DNA of 64,000 nt. It comes from Pseudoips prasinana (lineage: Eukaryota > Arthropoda > Insecta > Lepidoptera > Nolidae). Where the stretch lies: the NCBI GenBank assembly GCA_951640165.1, contig OX621261.1:744001-808000 (forward strand). The letters run 5' to 3'. Position 1 is the first letter of the stretch, and each line of letters starts with the position of its first letter. The notes below the pieces were generated by a model that worked only from the letters and a program-made list of their open reading frames with translations, was not told the DNA's origin and ran no database searches. Position numbers and translations under genes: made by a program. Shown here piece after piece: positions 43,421 through 52,415 of this stretch.

Positions 43421-45498
43421 TATTATTATACGAAAAATTATATACTATTTTTTCGAATATTTATATTAAAAGTAAAAGACAAGTTACGGTAAAGAAAAAA
43501 AGGATTATGCAACCATGGGTTGATAGAGAATTAAGAAAAAAAATAGATCATAGAGATCTGCTGTTTAGAATATGGAAATCTTCGCCAAATAATATGAACA
43601 ATAGATTAATATATACACGATACAGAAATAAAGTTAATAAATTAATAAATAATGCTAAGAATAATTACAGACAGAAGGAAATAGAAAACTGTGATAATGA
43701 CTTTAGAAAAATATGGGCCAACATAAATAATTGGATAGGTCACCCTAAAACAAGTCTAGATGAAGTTATTGTAAAATATATAGGACAAACAGACACTATG
43801 TACAACGTATGTAATAAGTTCTCGGAAACGTTTACGGGTGAAATATTAAAAATTAAGCATAATTGTTCTAGTAATTTTCTAGATAGAAGTGCCTATGTAA
43901 AACTTAGCGATAAGTCATTTTATTTTAAGAAAGTAGAGGCTAGTACCGTGGAAAAATACATTAATGGTTTGAGTTGTAATAAGGCACCGGGCATAGACGG
44001 AATAAGGGTACAAGATGTAAAAAAAGTTAAGAAAGAAATGAGTCCAGTTTTAGCTAAGTTAATAAATATGTGTATTAGTGAAGGTGTTTACCCGGATCTA
44101 TTAAAAAAGTCTTTAATAAGACCTATATTTAAACAAGGCAATCACTTAGATTACAGTAACTATAGACCAGTCGCAATATTATCAGTTATAAATAAATTAA
44201 TAGAAAAAGTAATTGTAAATCAAGTTAGTAACTATTTGGAACAACACTACATAATATCAGAGTCGCAGCACGGATTCAGGCGCGGGCGCAGCACTGCCAC
44301 TGCGCTCGCGCAATTCACTGACTACGTCAACAACAACCTTAACCAGGGCAAATTCGTTGCAGCCTTATTTATAGATTATAAAAAAGCCTTCGATACTTTG
44401 GATCATGACGTGCTGTTGCGCGCAATGGACGCGTGTGGTGTGCGAGGCCCTATCAACCGTTGGTTCAAAAGTTACCTGGAGAACAGAACGCTTCGCACAT
44501 CTATACACGGTACCATCGGCGACGAGGTAAGAGTAAATCTTGGTGTGCCGACCGGCTCAGTGTTCGGACCGGTGGGGTACATAATGCATGTGAACAGTGT
44601 CATCAATGTCATAAAACACTGCACCACGTTTATGTATGCAGATGACATGTGCCTACTATACTCATCCAAAAGCGTTGCCGAGGCACAACATCACATGCAG
44701 ATAGATTTTGAAAATATTATTAAATGGGCGCATGATAATGACATTATACTTAACTTTACAAAAACAAAATTAATGTTTATATGTTACCCCTATAGTAGTT
44801 ATAAGAAACAAGTACAGATTCATCTAACCGGTCATACATACGAATGCTTACATAACGATAAGAATAGATGCCTATGTACAAATATAGATATAGTAGACAA
44901 ATATAAATATTTAGGTTTAACAGTAGATAGTAATTTAAATTGGAAATCACATATTAACGAGTTATGTTCTAAGCTGCGATCCATCTTGGGTAAATTCTTT
45001 CACCTCAGTAAATTTGTTAATAAGAAAGTATTACATGTGTTATACTTCGCACTTGCAGACTCACTAATTACTTATGGCTTAAGTAGTTATGGACTTACAT
45101 TTAAAACGCAATTAGATTTAATTAAACAACTACAGATTAGACTAAGTAAGTACCTTGTTCGAAAGAAAGTTAAGTTAAAATACAAGCAGAATTATGACAA
45201 TTTATTAAAGTTTTGTAATATAATACCAGTACATGATAAAGTAGAATATTTGATAGCATTAGAACAATATAAAATAAATGAATACAAAGAGCCAATAAAT
45301 CACAAATATAATACTAGGAATGCTGTTCAGGGAAAATTTTTAATACCTTATGTAAAAAATTATTATGGTAAAAGAACTAGACAATATTTAACTCCAACAA
45401 TATTTAATAACATAGATTTTATAAGGAACTCGTCCAAAGATAATAATATAAGTGCTGTATCATTAAAAAAAAGACTGAAAAAGTACTACCTAAAATAA
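43421..45498 (+). CDS. LINE reverse transcriptase, N-terminally truncated but open
   Basis: About 690 codons are open from the junction to 45498. RT motifs are in order: NKAPGIDGIRV, NYRPVAILSVINKLIEKV, SQHGFRRGRSTATAL, FIDYKKAFDTLDHD, LGVPTGSVFGPVGYIM, TTFMYADDMCLLY (catalytic DD), NFTKTKLM, then thumb (YKYLGLTVDSNLNWKSHI). The box that is usually PQGSxLGP reads PTGSVFGP. The reading frame happens to continue from the gypsy tract and LTR, so the open frame begins upstream of the LINE at 43384. That extension has no function. The endonuclease is absent. Confidence 0.75.
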
Positions 45499-45666
45499 AA
45501 ATATGTATAGTTATATAAAAAAGGTATAAATATATAATGTGTATAAAAGTAATATGTAAGAGCGCCATTATCGCCAACAAACTGGCAACAGTTTGGCGAT
45601 TTTGTTACATTGTTTTAATGTGAATAATTGAAGAGAATAAATGATTAAAAAAAAAAAAAAAAAAAA
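43421..45666 (+). mobile_element. 5'-truncated LINE with poly(A) tail inside the gypsy 3' LTR
   Basis: The element begins in the linker before the RT and ends with AATAAATGATT and about 20 A (45647-45667). Its junctions fall between LTR bases 19 and 20 with no target duplication, or at most one ambiguous A. The intact tail and open frame suggest a recent event, later than the gypsy insertion. Confidence 0.8.
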
Positions 45667-45755
45667 AGGTAGGTTGTAGAATATTATCATAAATGTATAT
45701 GAGGGTGTTTGGATAATAAATCAGTGTTCAACTAACTAACGTGTGTTTCACTACA
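45667..45755 (+). repeat. 3' LTR of the gypsy element, right part
   Basis: These 89 bases match positions 20-108 of the 5' LTR with about three substitutions and end TTTCACTACA. GTAGT, the target duplication, follows. Confidence 0.85.
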
Positions 45756-45760
45756 GTAGT

Positions 45761-46752
45761 TTTACAACATACCTCCCGGTCGCGTCGAGTTTGGTGGTTT
45801 TAGAGTAGAAATCCTCGTATTTTTGTTCTTCCTCAGTTAAAATCGTACTATGACCTGAAGGCTCTGATTCTAATTCCCAAAATTTACGCAAAAGGTCATT
45901 GGCATCCACTGACTGTACTACAGTATGATAACATACTGGCCTACAGATAACCGGCGATGCGATTTCACCGGACAAGATCCAGCCCAATTTAGTCTTTTGG
46001 GCGACTGGAGATCACCCCGGGTCCTTAACTAAACCACTTAATAAAACTTCTCCGACTACACGCGTACTTAACAGCAAATCAATTTTCCCAGGCGTATCAA
46101 AAGTCGGATCAGCTAATTTTAAGGACGAGAACGAAGCTGATAACTGAATGATCTTCTTCTCAGGAAGATGGGACGTGAGTCTCTTCAATACATAAGCATC
46201 GACATATAAAACAAAGGTGGGATCTACACGTGATTGTAATTTAAATCGAACTATCCACTTCGAGGGCATTGAGATTCCGACGTCATCGCCTAGTCGGAAT
46301 ATGTCGGTGTGAGTCGGTGTTTTCTTTAACCCACGCAACTGTACTGCAGCCTCTATAATAAAAGAGACTTAAGAGCCCTGATCCAACAGAGCTATTAAAA
46401 CAACACCAGTACCAGTTCTTGACTCAACGTTGACCAGGGCTGTGGCCAACAGGGCATGGTTGTGAACATCCGAAAAGCAACAAATGCGTTTGGTATTGCT
46501 TTGGCTGGAAGAGTTGGCTACATAAGCAGCCACCGCCTTCGTTTCTACTGAACTATCAATAATTTCAGCAGAATTGGCATTTGATTTTGGGTGAAGTAGT
46601 GTGTGGTGCTTCTTCTTACAATGGTGACATTTAGTATGTTGACGGCAAGAATATACGGAATGGTTTGTTCCTAGACAGTTATAACAAAGCTTACTAACTC
46701 GTGCAAACTCCCGACGCTCGTCACAATCTTTCTTAGCAAACAGTGAACGCAA
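45761..46752 (-). pseudogene. BEL/Pao gag end and protease region
   Basis: Three pieces are in order. At 46369-46752 are a CCHC knuckle (CYNCLGTNHSVYSC) and a second Cys/His cluster (CHHCKKKHHTLLH), ending in the protease box LIALLDQGS. At 46012-46338 is the protease end (IDLLLSTRVVGEVL). At 45761-45987 is the stretch before RT (LGWILSGEI, LLRKFWELESEP, KYEDFYSKT). Small frameshifts separate them. Most of Gag and the 5' LTR are missing upstream. Confidence 0.7.
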
Positions 46753-47179
46753 ATAAACATGGAAGCATTCCTAGCTCGCCAAAATGACCCAACGCAGATT
46801 GTGCCACGGGCTTAAAAATTGTGCCGCGGAGTTTGCGCACTACAGGCATCAATGGCGGTCGTCTGTCAGTTATTGGTTTCAGGTGTTTAATTTACAAAAA
46901 TGCAAATCTCATTTGCATAACAAGAGTGTTGAAATTAGTTATTACGGTTAAGTACACCGCTATATATTTTAATTTATTAAATATGAAGTCAATCTAGTTC
47001 ACACAAAATATACGGTTTAAGACATTTATTTCTCAAAAAAGAATACAATTCACTTATTATTGAGAAATACAAGTAATAAGGAACGGACACTAAAACTATA
47101 ATAGTATAAAATTAAATGTATTGTGTTAGTAATCGCATAAATTAGGTGGTTAGTAAAGATAACTTATATTATAACTTAT
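46753..47179. other. Unassigned sequence between BEL/Pao and Penelope elements
   Basis: No gene is seen. It begins where the BEL/Pao gag similarity stops and runs to the first copy of the Penelope target duplication. Confidence 0.35.
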
Positions 47180-47194
47180 ATAGGGTAGTTTAAT
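47180..47194. repeat. Target-site duplication, left copy
   Basis: ATAGGGTAGTTTAAT, identical to 48952-48966. Its length fits the variable 10-15-base duplications known for Penelope-like elements. Confidence 0.8.
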
Positions 47195-47322
47195 GTTTTT
47201 AAACTTTCGCGATTTGTACACATTTTTTATATACTGTAGACACGGGTCTCATCGCGATAAATATTTAGGTAAATCATTACCTTGTTTACCCGACGTTTCG
47301 GCATGGATTGCACCAGCCGTGG

Positions 47323-47937
47323 TCACGGGTCGACTGGTGTGGCTCGGCAGCGTCGTCTCCGTGAAGCTCGGGTATCGGTATCTACCCTCGTATGGTCTTG
47401 ATATTTTTTATTTTCCTTTACGAAACTGTCGGTACACACGACACTAATGACATCAGCGCCCGGGCGCACTACGTTGGTTACGCGACGATGGCACTTCGTT
47501 ATTACAGGATTCCAAGATGGTGAGAGGCGGTATCCGTCTTCCCGGTTGAAATTGATATGTTTCTTTATTTCAACCGCTTCACGTACTATTCTGGAGTAAT
47601 AGTGACGATCGGTGGAGAGGACCTGTGGCTTGTGTAAATTTGTAATCCAGTGTTGGGATCCTGTGTCGACTACGTGCTCAGCTATTGCTGATTTATTAAC
47701 CTGTCGGTTCCTGACAGCTGCGATATGTTCTTTAGCCCTTTCAGCAATGGATCTTTTAGTTTGGCCGATATAAAACATACCGCAGTTGCACTCAAACCTG
47801 TAGACGCCCGGTGTTTGAAGAGGAATAACATCCTTCGGTGTACGCAGCTGGTTGGAGACTTTGGAGATCGGACTATATACAGTCTTGATGGAGTATTTCT
47901 TTAGTACTGATCCAACTTTATCCGTTACTCCTTTCAC
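47323..47937 (-). CDS. Penelope GIY-YIG endonuclease, left copy
   Basis: A 204-residue frame carries a GIY-YIG nuclease core: GVYRFECNCGMFYIGQTKR (the YRF and FYIGQT pair), then SIAERAKEHIAAVRN (the usual catalytic Arg and Glu region), then a conserved HVVDTGSQHWI. In Penelope-like elements this domain follows the reverse transcriptase and nicks the target. The start codon at 47937 is simply the first ATG, since the open frame continues upstream (ending LRKNGYRGG-like reading with KRREKQPEV) to the truncation point. It is the mirror image of 48238-48852. Confidence 0.8.
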   Translation of the reverse strand: MKGVTDKVGSVLKKYSIKTVYSPISKVSNQLRTPKDVIPLQTPGVYRFECNCGMFYIGQTKRSIAERAKEHIAAVRNRQVNKSAIAEHVVDTGSQHWITNLHKPQVLSTDRHYYSRIVREAVEIKKHINFNREDGYRLSPSWNPVITKCHRRVTNVVRPGADVISVVCTDSFVKENKKYQDHTRVDTDTRASRRRRCRATPVDP

Positions 47938-48237
47938 GTAAGGTAAAAACGCTGGTGCTCTGCTTACTTCCGGCTGCTTCTCCCTCCTCTTCGTCCGTTT
48001 AATGCCCCCCCTGTAGCCGTTTTGCCTAAGTACCTCCTGAACGTGTGTGAGCTCACTTTCTAAACATTCAGGGTCGCGTCATTCGCGTATGACATATGCG
48101 ACCCTGAATGTTTAGAAAGTGAGCTCACACACGTTCAGGAGGTACTTAGGCAAAACGGCTACAGGGGGGGCATTAAACGGACGAAGAGGAGGGAGAAGCA
48201 GCCGGAAGTAAGCAGAGCACCAGCGTTTTTACCTTAC

Positions 48238-48852
48238 GTGAAAGGAGTAACGGATAAAGTTGGATCAGTACTAAAGAAATACTCCATCAAGACTGTATAT
48301 AGTCCGATCTCCAAAGTCTCCAACCAGCTGCGTACACCGAAGGATGTTATTCCTCTTCAAACACCGGGCGTCTACAGGTTTGAGTGCAACTGCGGTATGT
48401 TTTATATCGGCCAAACTAAAAGATCCATTGCTGAAAGGGCTAAAGAACATATCGCAGCTGTCAGGAACCGACAGGTTAATAAATCAGCAATAGCTGAGCA
48501 CGTAGTCGACACAGGATCCCAACACTGGATTACAAATTTACACAAGCCACAGGTCCTCTCCACCGATCGTCACTATTACTCCAGAATAGTACGTGAAGCG
48601 GTTGAAATAAAGAAACATATCAATTTCAACCGGGAAGACGGATACCGCCTCTCACCATCTTGGAATCCTGTAATAACGAAGTGCCATCGTCGCGTAACCA
48701 ACGTAGTGCGCCCGGGCGCTGATGTCATTAGTGTCGTGTGTACCGACAGTTTCGTAAAGGAAAATAAAAAATATCAAGACCATACGAGGGTAGATACCGA
48801 TACCCGAGCTTCACGGAGACGACGCTGCCGAGCCACACCAGTCGACCCGTGA
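48238..48852 (+). CDS. Penelope GIY-YIG endonuclease, right copy
   Basis: The same 204 residues as the left copy are encoded on the plus strand. The upstream frame is open back to about 48110 and would encode the linker from the reverse transcriptase. That RT is absent in both copies. Because the copies point away from each other, each 3' end faces the genomic flank. Confidence 0.8.
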   Translation: MKGVTDKVGSVLKKYSIKTVYSPISKVSNQLRTPKDVIPLQTPGVYRFECNCGMFYIGQTKRSIAERAKEHIAAVRNRQVNKSAIAEHVVDTGSQHWITNLHKPQVLSTDRHYYSRIVREAVEIKKHINFNREDGYRLSPSWNPVITKCHRRVTNVVRPGADVISVVCTDSFVKENKKYQDHTRVDTDTRASRRRRCRATPVDP

Positions 48853-48951
48853 CCACGGCTGGTGCAATCCATGCCGAAACGTCGGGTAAACAAGGTAATG
48901 ATTTACCTAAATATTTATCGCGATGAGACCCGTGTCTACAGTATATAAAAA

Positions 48952-48966
48952 ATAGGGTAGTTTAAT
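48952..48966. repeat. Target-site duplication, right copy
   Basis: ATAGGGTAGTTTAAT again. The first two bases overlap the end of the right arm, so the boundary is ambiguous by two bases. Confidence 0.8.
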
Positions 48967-49189
48967 TTCCAATTCGACTAGCCAAGTGTGATATCTCGAA
49001 GTACCCATCCTTCCGTTTGTTACGCTATACCGTGGATTATTACCAGAGTAGGCAATGCAACTAATGGTTCCTATTACGTATCGTTATTTGAAAGCAACTT
49101 GGTCGCCATGTGCTTTCAAAATGGTTTCGATCAAATTTCAATTATTTTCTGTTTATTTCTGTTGTTAGGAATATTTTATGTATTATATT
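48967..49189. other. No gene seen
   Basis: Short unassigned stretch between the Penelope dimer and the LINE 3' end. Confidence 0.3.
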
Positions 49190-49491
49190 ATAATATATAT
49201 ATTATATATACATATACACACACACACACATATATATATATATAGTTCCGTTAAGTTTAAGTATTTATTAATCGGTTTTTTTTTTATTATTTTTTTTTTT
49301 TTTGTATTTTATGTTTTTTTTTTTTTTTTTTTTTTAAATATTATGTGTTATGTTATTACTATTTCTGAGTTGTATCGCGATACAATATAAGCACCCCAAA
49401 CACATACACATAATATATAGAAACTTATGATTAAATATATTTGTGTTATTTTATGATAAGGTTTTTTTTTTTAATTTTTAAACATATAATT
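49190..49491 (-). other. LINE 3'UTR with (TA)n, (CA)n and poly-T tracts
   Basis: On the plus strand there are TA and CA microsatellites at 49190-49245 and long T runs at 49279-49345. On the minus strand the latter are A-rich and fit a 3' tail of the LINE whose ORF2 stops at 49492. The exact LINE end cannot be fixed. Confidence 0.5.
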
Positions 49492-52293
49492 TTATGAGCT
49501 TTTCATTAAGTGAAATTTTAATTTCTTTTTAAATAGCGTGAATGATTGAATTTCTTTAATGTCTTTAGGAAGGCGATTATACATTTGTGCTCCTTCAAAT
49601 TTTATGTTTCTTTTACCGTATTCAGTCCGTGGTTTGTATAAACATATATTATTAGCGTTTCTTAATTTTTTGGCTTGTATTTGTTTTTTTTTTGTGAAAG
49701 TTATTTGTGAATGCGTGTCTTTAGTTAAGATCTTTCTTATCAAGATACAAGTATGGTATTTATATGTTTGGTTTATATTCATTAGTTTTGTTTTGTTGTA
49801 TACAAATTCAGTTGGCGTTAGGTAGTTTAGGTGGAATAACAGTTTAATAATTTTATTTTGGCTAATTTGCAATGGTGATATATTAGTTTTGGCGGCAGTG
49901 CCCCAGACTTCGATGAGGTAAGTAAGATGGGATTTTACTAGGGAATTGTATATTAAGCGTCTAACACTCTCTGGGAAACATCTGACTGAGCCCCGTAGAA
50001 TGCCCAATAGTGATGATATTTTTTGACGAATTTTTTCTATGTGCGGTTTCCAAGTGAGGTGGTTGTCTAGGGTAAGTCCGAGATATTTTTCGGATTCAAC
50101 CTTGTTAATAGGTACGTCGTTAATTAGGAGAACTTGATTATTTACGTATTTTTTGTTTTTGGCGCTAAATATCATATAATTTGTTTTTGCCACATTTATA
50201 GTTAGTACGTTTTGCTGGAACCATAGAAATAATTTATTAAGGTCTTCTTGGGCTTGCCTAAATATAACATCAATTTGATCTCCGAAATAAAATAGACTAG
50301 TGTCATCGGCATACAGGGTAACATCTCCTTTTAAGTCGAGGTCTTTTATGTTGTTCATGTATATTAGGAACAGTAGGGGTCCCAGGATAGATCCCTGGGG
50401 AACGCCGTAAGTTATCAGTTCTGGGCTACTTTCTATTTCTCCGATTTTCACTATTTGAGATCTGTTTGAGAGGTACGACTGTATTACGCTGTATGCGAAA
50501 TCTGTGACGCCAATAGCACGAAGCTTTTGTAGAATCTTTTCGTGACTAATCGTGTCGAAGGCTTTCTTCAAATCTATGAAAATACCAAGTCCTATTTGTT
50601 TTTTATCGATCTTGCATTTTATATTCGTGGTGAGATCTATGCAGGCTGACAAAGTATTTGAAAGAGGGCGAAATCCATACTGTTTACTGTAAAGGAAGTT
50701 AATTGAACTTAAAAATTTGTTACGACGGTTAAAAATTATTCTTTCAAATATTTTAGACATTATAGGTAGAACTGAAATGGGTCGGTAATTATTAGGATCA
50801 GTTTTTATTCCAGATTTATAGATTGGGGTAACTTTAGCTTGTTTCAGGGAGTCTGGGAAGTAACCGGTCTCAAGGCAGCAATTAATAGTAAAAGTTACAG
50901 GTTCTAGTATTAATGGCTTGACGCATTTAAGAGCTTTACAAGAGATACCGTCTAAACCTGTTGCTGTGTTCGGGTTTAGCCTATCAATAATTTTACTAAC
51001 CTCGTCAATCGTGGTGAGCTCAAACTTGGCTAGTCGGCATGGTTCTTTAGTACTTGATTCTGGTACAATATTAATTAATTGATTGTTTTTGTCACTAGTT
51101 TGATATTGATTTGGTATTGCATTTGCTAGAGCAGCGCCTACGTTGGCAAAGAACGAATTAAAACAATTACAAATATCATATGATTCGGTGTAACAAATTG
51201 AATTATATTCAAGTTTATGTGGGATTGTGCTAGTTTTAGTCTTGTTAGTACTTAAAGAATTTATTAGTTGCCACATCTTCAATGGCTTCTTGGTACAGTC
51301 CGTAAACGCTTTGTGATAGTATCTACTCTTTGCGTGTTGAACTCTTTCTTGTACTTCTTTTCTCGCTTCGGCTAATTCTTTTTGTATTTTACTAACCAGC
51401 TCTTCATCACAATCCTCTGTTGTCATTTGGCTATGCAATAAGTTATTTCTTTTGTTTATAGAATTTATTATGTCTTGGTTGATCCAGTCAGACTTCGGAG
51501 GGTTTTGTATTTTTGTTTTCGTTGTTTTGCTTAGTTTGATGGATTCTACCAATGTTTTCTCTAGTTGTTCGTATTTCGCATTCAGGATCTGCGATTGACT
51601 GAGTTTAATGGTGTTGTATAGTTTGTTGTAGTTTAAGGCCGTATATGTAATCTTTTTGTATTTTTCTGGTTTATATTTGTGTACTTCTAGGTAAATATGT
51701 TTGTGATCAGACATTCCTGAGTTGATAATAGCTAGATGAAATTTATTATCCTTGAGATTGGTCGTGATATGATCGAGTATTGTTTTGGTAGATCTCGTTT
51801 CTCTCGTGCAATAAGCGGGGCTTATTTTATTCAGTATTTTGAATCCTGTCTCTTTTAACATAGTCGTATAGGTGGTGGTTGCTTGGTTTTTTTTGAGTAG
51901 GTTATAATTTAGATCTCCAAATGTGATCACTCGTTTCCGTGTTACTAGTTGCTGTGAAAGGGTATTGATAAATTTTTCGTTATTTGTTCGCTCAGGCTTA
52001 TAGATGGCACCAATGTCTAGGCAAAATTTGTTAAGATGTATCCATAAGAAGTGGTTGTCATCTTCCTGTAGCTCTTCTATAATATTGTGTTTAATGGTAT
52101 TATGTGCATATATGGAGACTCCACCTCCTCTCCCATTGCTTCGGTAGTTATAATAATGAGTATATCCATCTATTCTTAAGCTTTGTGCCTCAGAGTCACT
52201 TTTTATCCATGTTTCAGAGAGTATTATTAAATGTAGGGTGTGTGATACGGAATTAATTACACATCTCAATTCGTCTAACTTGCCTGGGCTCAC
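49492..52293 (-). CDS. LINE ORF2: endonuclease and reverse transcriptase (open)
   Basis: At least 933 residues are coded. The first codon given is a GTG; the frame stays open upstream past the ORF1 stop (CLYANVRSIVSPGK) with no ATG, so the true start is uncertain. Endonuclease boxes are LIILSETWIKS, GGGVSIY, ITFGDLNYNLL, ILDHI and MSDHKHIYLE. RT boxes are NYRPISVLPIMSKIFERI, SKQYGFRPLSNTLSA, IFIDLKKAFDTISH, YGVPQGSILGPLLFLIY, TLYADDTSLFYF (catalytic DD), KYLGLTLDNHLTWKPHI. It would nick DNA and copy its own RNA onto the nick. All catalytic motifs are present. Confidence 0.85.
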   Translation of the reverse strand: MSPGKLDELRCVINSVSHTLHLIILSETWIKSDSEAQSLRIDGYTHYYNYRSNGRGGGVSIYAHNTIKHNIIEELQEDDNHFLWIHLNKFCLDIGAIYKPERTNNEKFINTLSQQLVTRKRVITFGDLNYNLLKKNQATTTYTTMLKETGFKILNKISPAYCTRETRSTKTILDHITTNLKDNKFHLAIINSGMSDHKHIYLEVHKYKPEKYKKITYTALNYNKLYNTIKLSQSQILNAKYEQLEKTLVESIKLSKTTKTKIQNPPKSDWINQDIINSINKRNNLLHSQMTTEDCDEELVSKIQKELAEARKEVQERVQHAKSRYYHKAFTDCTKKPLKMWQLINSLSTNKTKTSTIPHKLEYNSICYTESYDICNCFNSFFANVGAALANAIPNQYQTSDKNNQLINIVPESSTKEPCRLAKFELTTIDEVSKIIDRLNPNTATGLDGISCKALKCVKPLILEPVTFTINCCLETGYFPDSLKQAKVTPIYKSGIKTDPNNYRPISVLPIMSKIFERIIFNRRNKFLSSINFLYSKQYGFRPLSNTLSACIDLTTNIKCKIDKKQIGLGIFIDLKKAFDTISHEKILQKLRAIGVTDFAYSVIQSYLSNRSQIVKIGEIESSPELITYGVPQGSILGPLLFLIYMNNIKDLDLKGDVTLYADDTSLFYFGDQIDVIFRQAQEDLNKLFLWFQQNVLTINVAKTNYMIFSAKNKKYVNNQVLLINDVPINKVESEKYLGLTLDNHLTWKPHIEKIRQKISSLLGILRGSVRCFPESVRRLIYNSLVKSHLTYLIEVWGTAAKTNISPLQISQNKIIKLLFHLNYLTPTEFVYNKTKLMNINQTYKYHTCILIRKILTKDTHSQITFTKKKQIQAKKLRNANNICLYKPRTEYGKRNIKFEGAQMYNRLPKDIKEIQSFTLFKKKLKFHLMKSS

Positions 52294-52415
52294 TATGCTG
52301 CGTACATTTGCATATAGGCACTTTAATGATTTGGTATTCTTGGTAACGTTTGTATGGTTGCTTGATATTTGATAAGTAAAGTTTGGTAGTTCGTCTTTTC
52401 TGACTTGACCATCAT

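Larger units (their letters stand above)
38837..45755 (+). mobile_element. Ty3/gypsy (mag-like) retrotransposon with 108-bp LTRs
   Basis: The element has a 5' LTR at 38837-38944, a primer site, one gag-pol frame (39051-43130), a polypurine tract and a 3' LTR. The 3' LTR is split by a LINE into 43402-43420 and 45667-45755. Adding the two 3' LTR parts gives exactly 108 bases, the same as the 5' LTR. The GTAGT target duplication flanks the whole. Very short LTRs and the single long frame fit the mag lineage known from silkworm. Assignment to that lineage is by pattern only. Confidence 0.8.
36373..46752 (-). mobile_element. BEL/Pao LTR retrotransposon no. 1, split by a gypsy element
   Basis: Minus-strand order is gag end and protease (46752-45761), RT start (38831-38560), RT end, RNase H (38645-37702), integrase (37491-36739), 3' LTR (36606-36373). 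The gypsy element 38837-45755 splits the RT start. The five bases GTAGT on both sides (38832-38836, 45756-45760) are the target duplication. The 5' LTR and most of gag are missing beyond 46752. The copy is dead through stops, frameshifts and an RT-core deletion. Confidence 0.75.
47180..48966. mobile_element. Penelope-like element, head-to-head inverted dimer
   Basis: Two copies are joined head to head. Arms 47222-48077 and 48098-48953 (856 bases each) are reverse complements with no mismatch in the parts compared, and every pair of coordinates sums to 96175. A 20-base spacer separates the arms. The 15-base sequence ATAGGGTAGTTTAAT lies at both outer edges (47180-47194 and 48952-48966), so the dimer appears to have inserted as one unit. 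The left copy has a 27-base extra tail (47195-47221). Each copy is 5' truncated and keeps only the GIY-YIG end. Confidence 0.9.

Noticed and set aside
48840..48900. Hammerhead ribozyme in the Penelope 3' region (GCCGAAAC block present)
   Set aside because: The required CUGANGA core before it reads CTGGTGC, so I cannot support a ribozyme in this copy.
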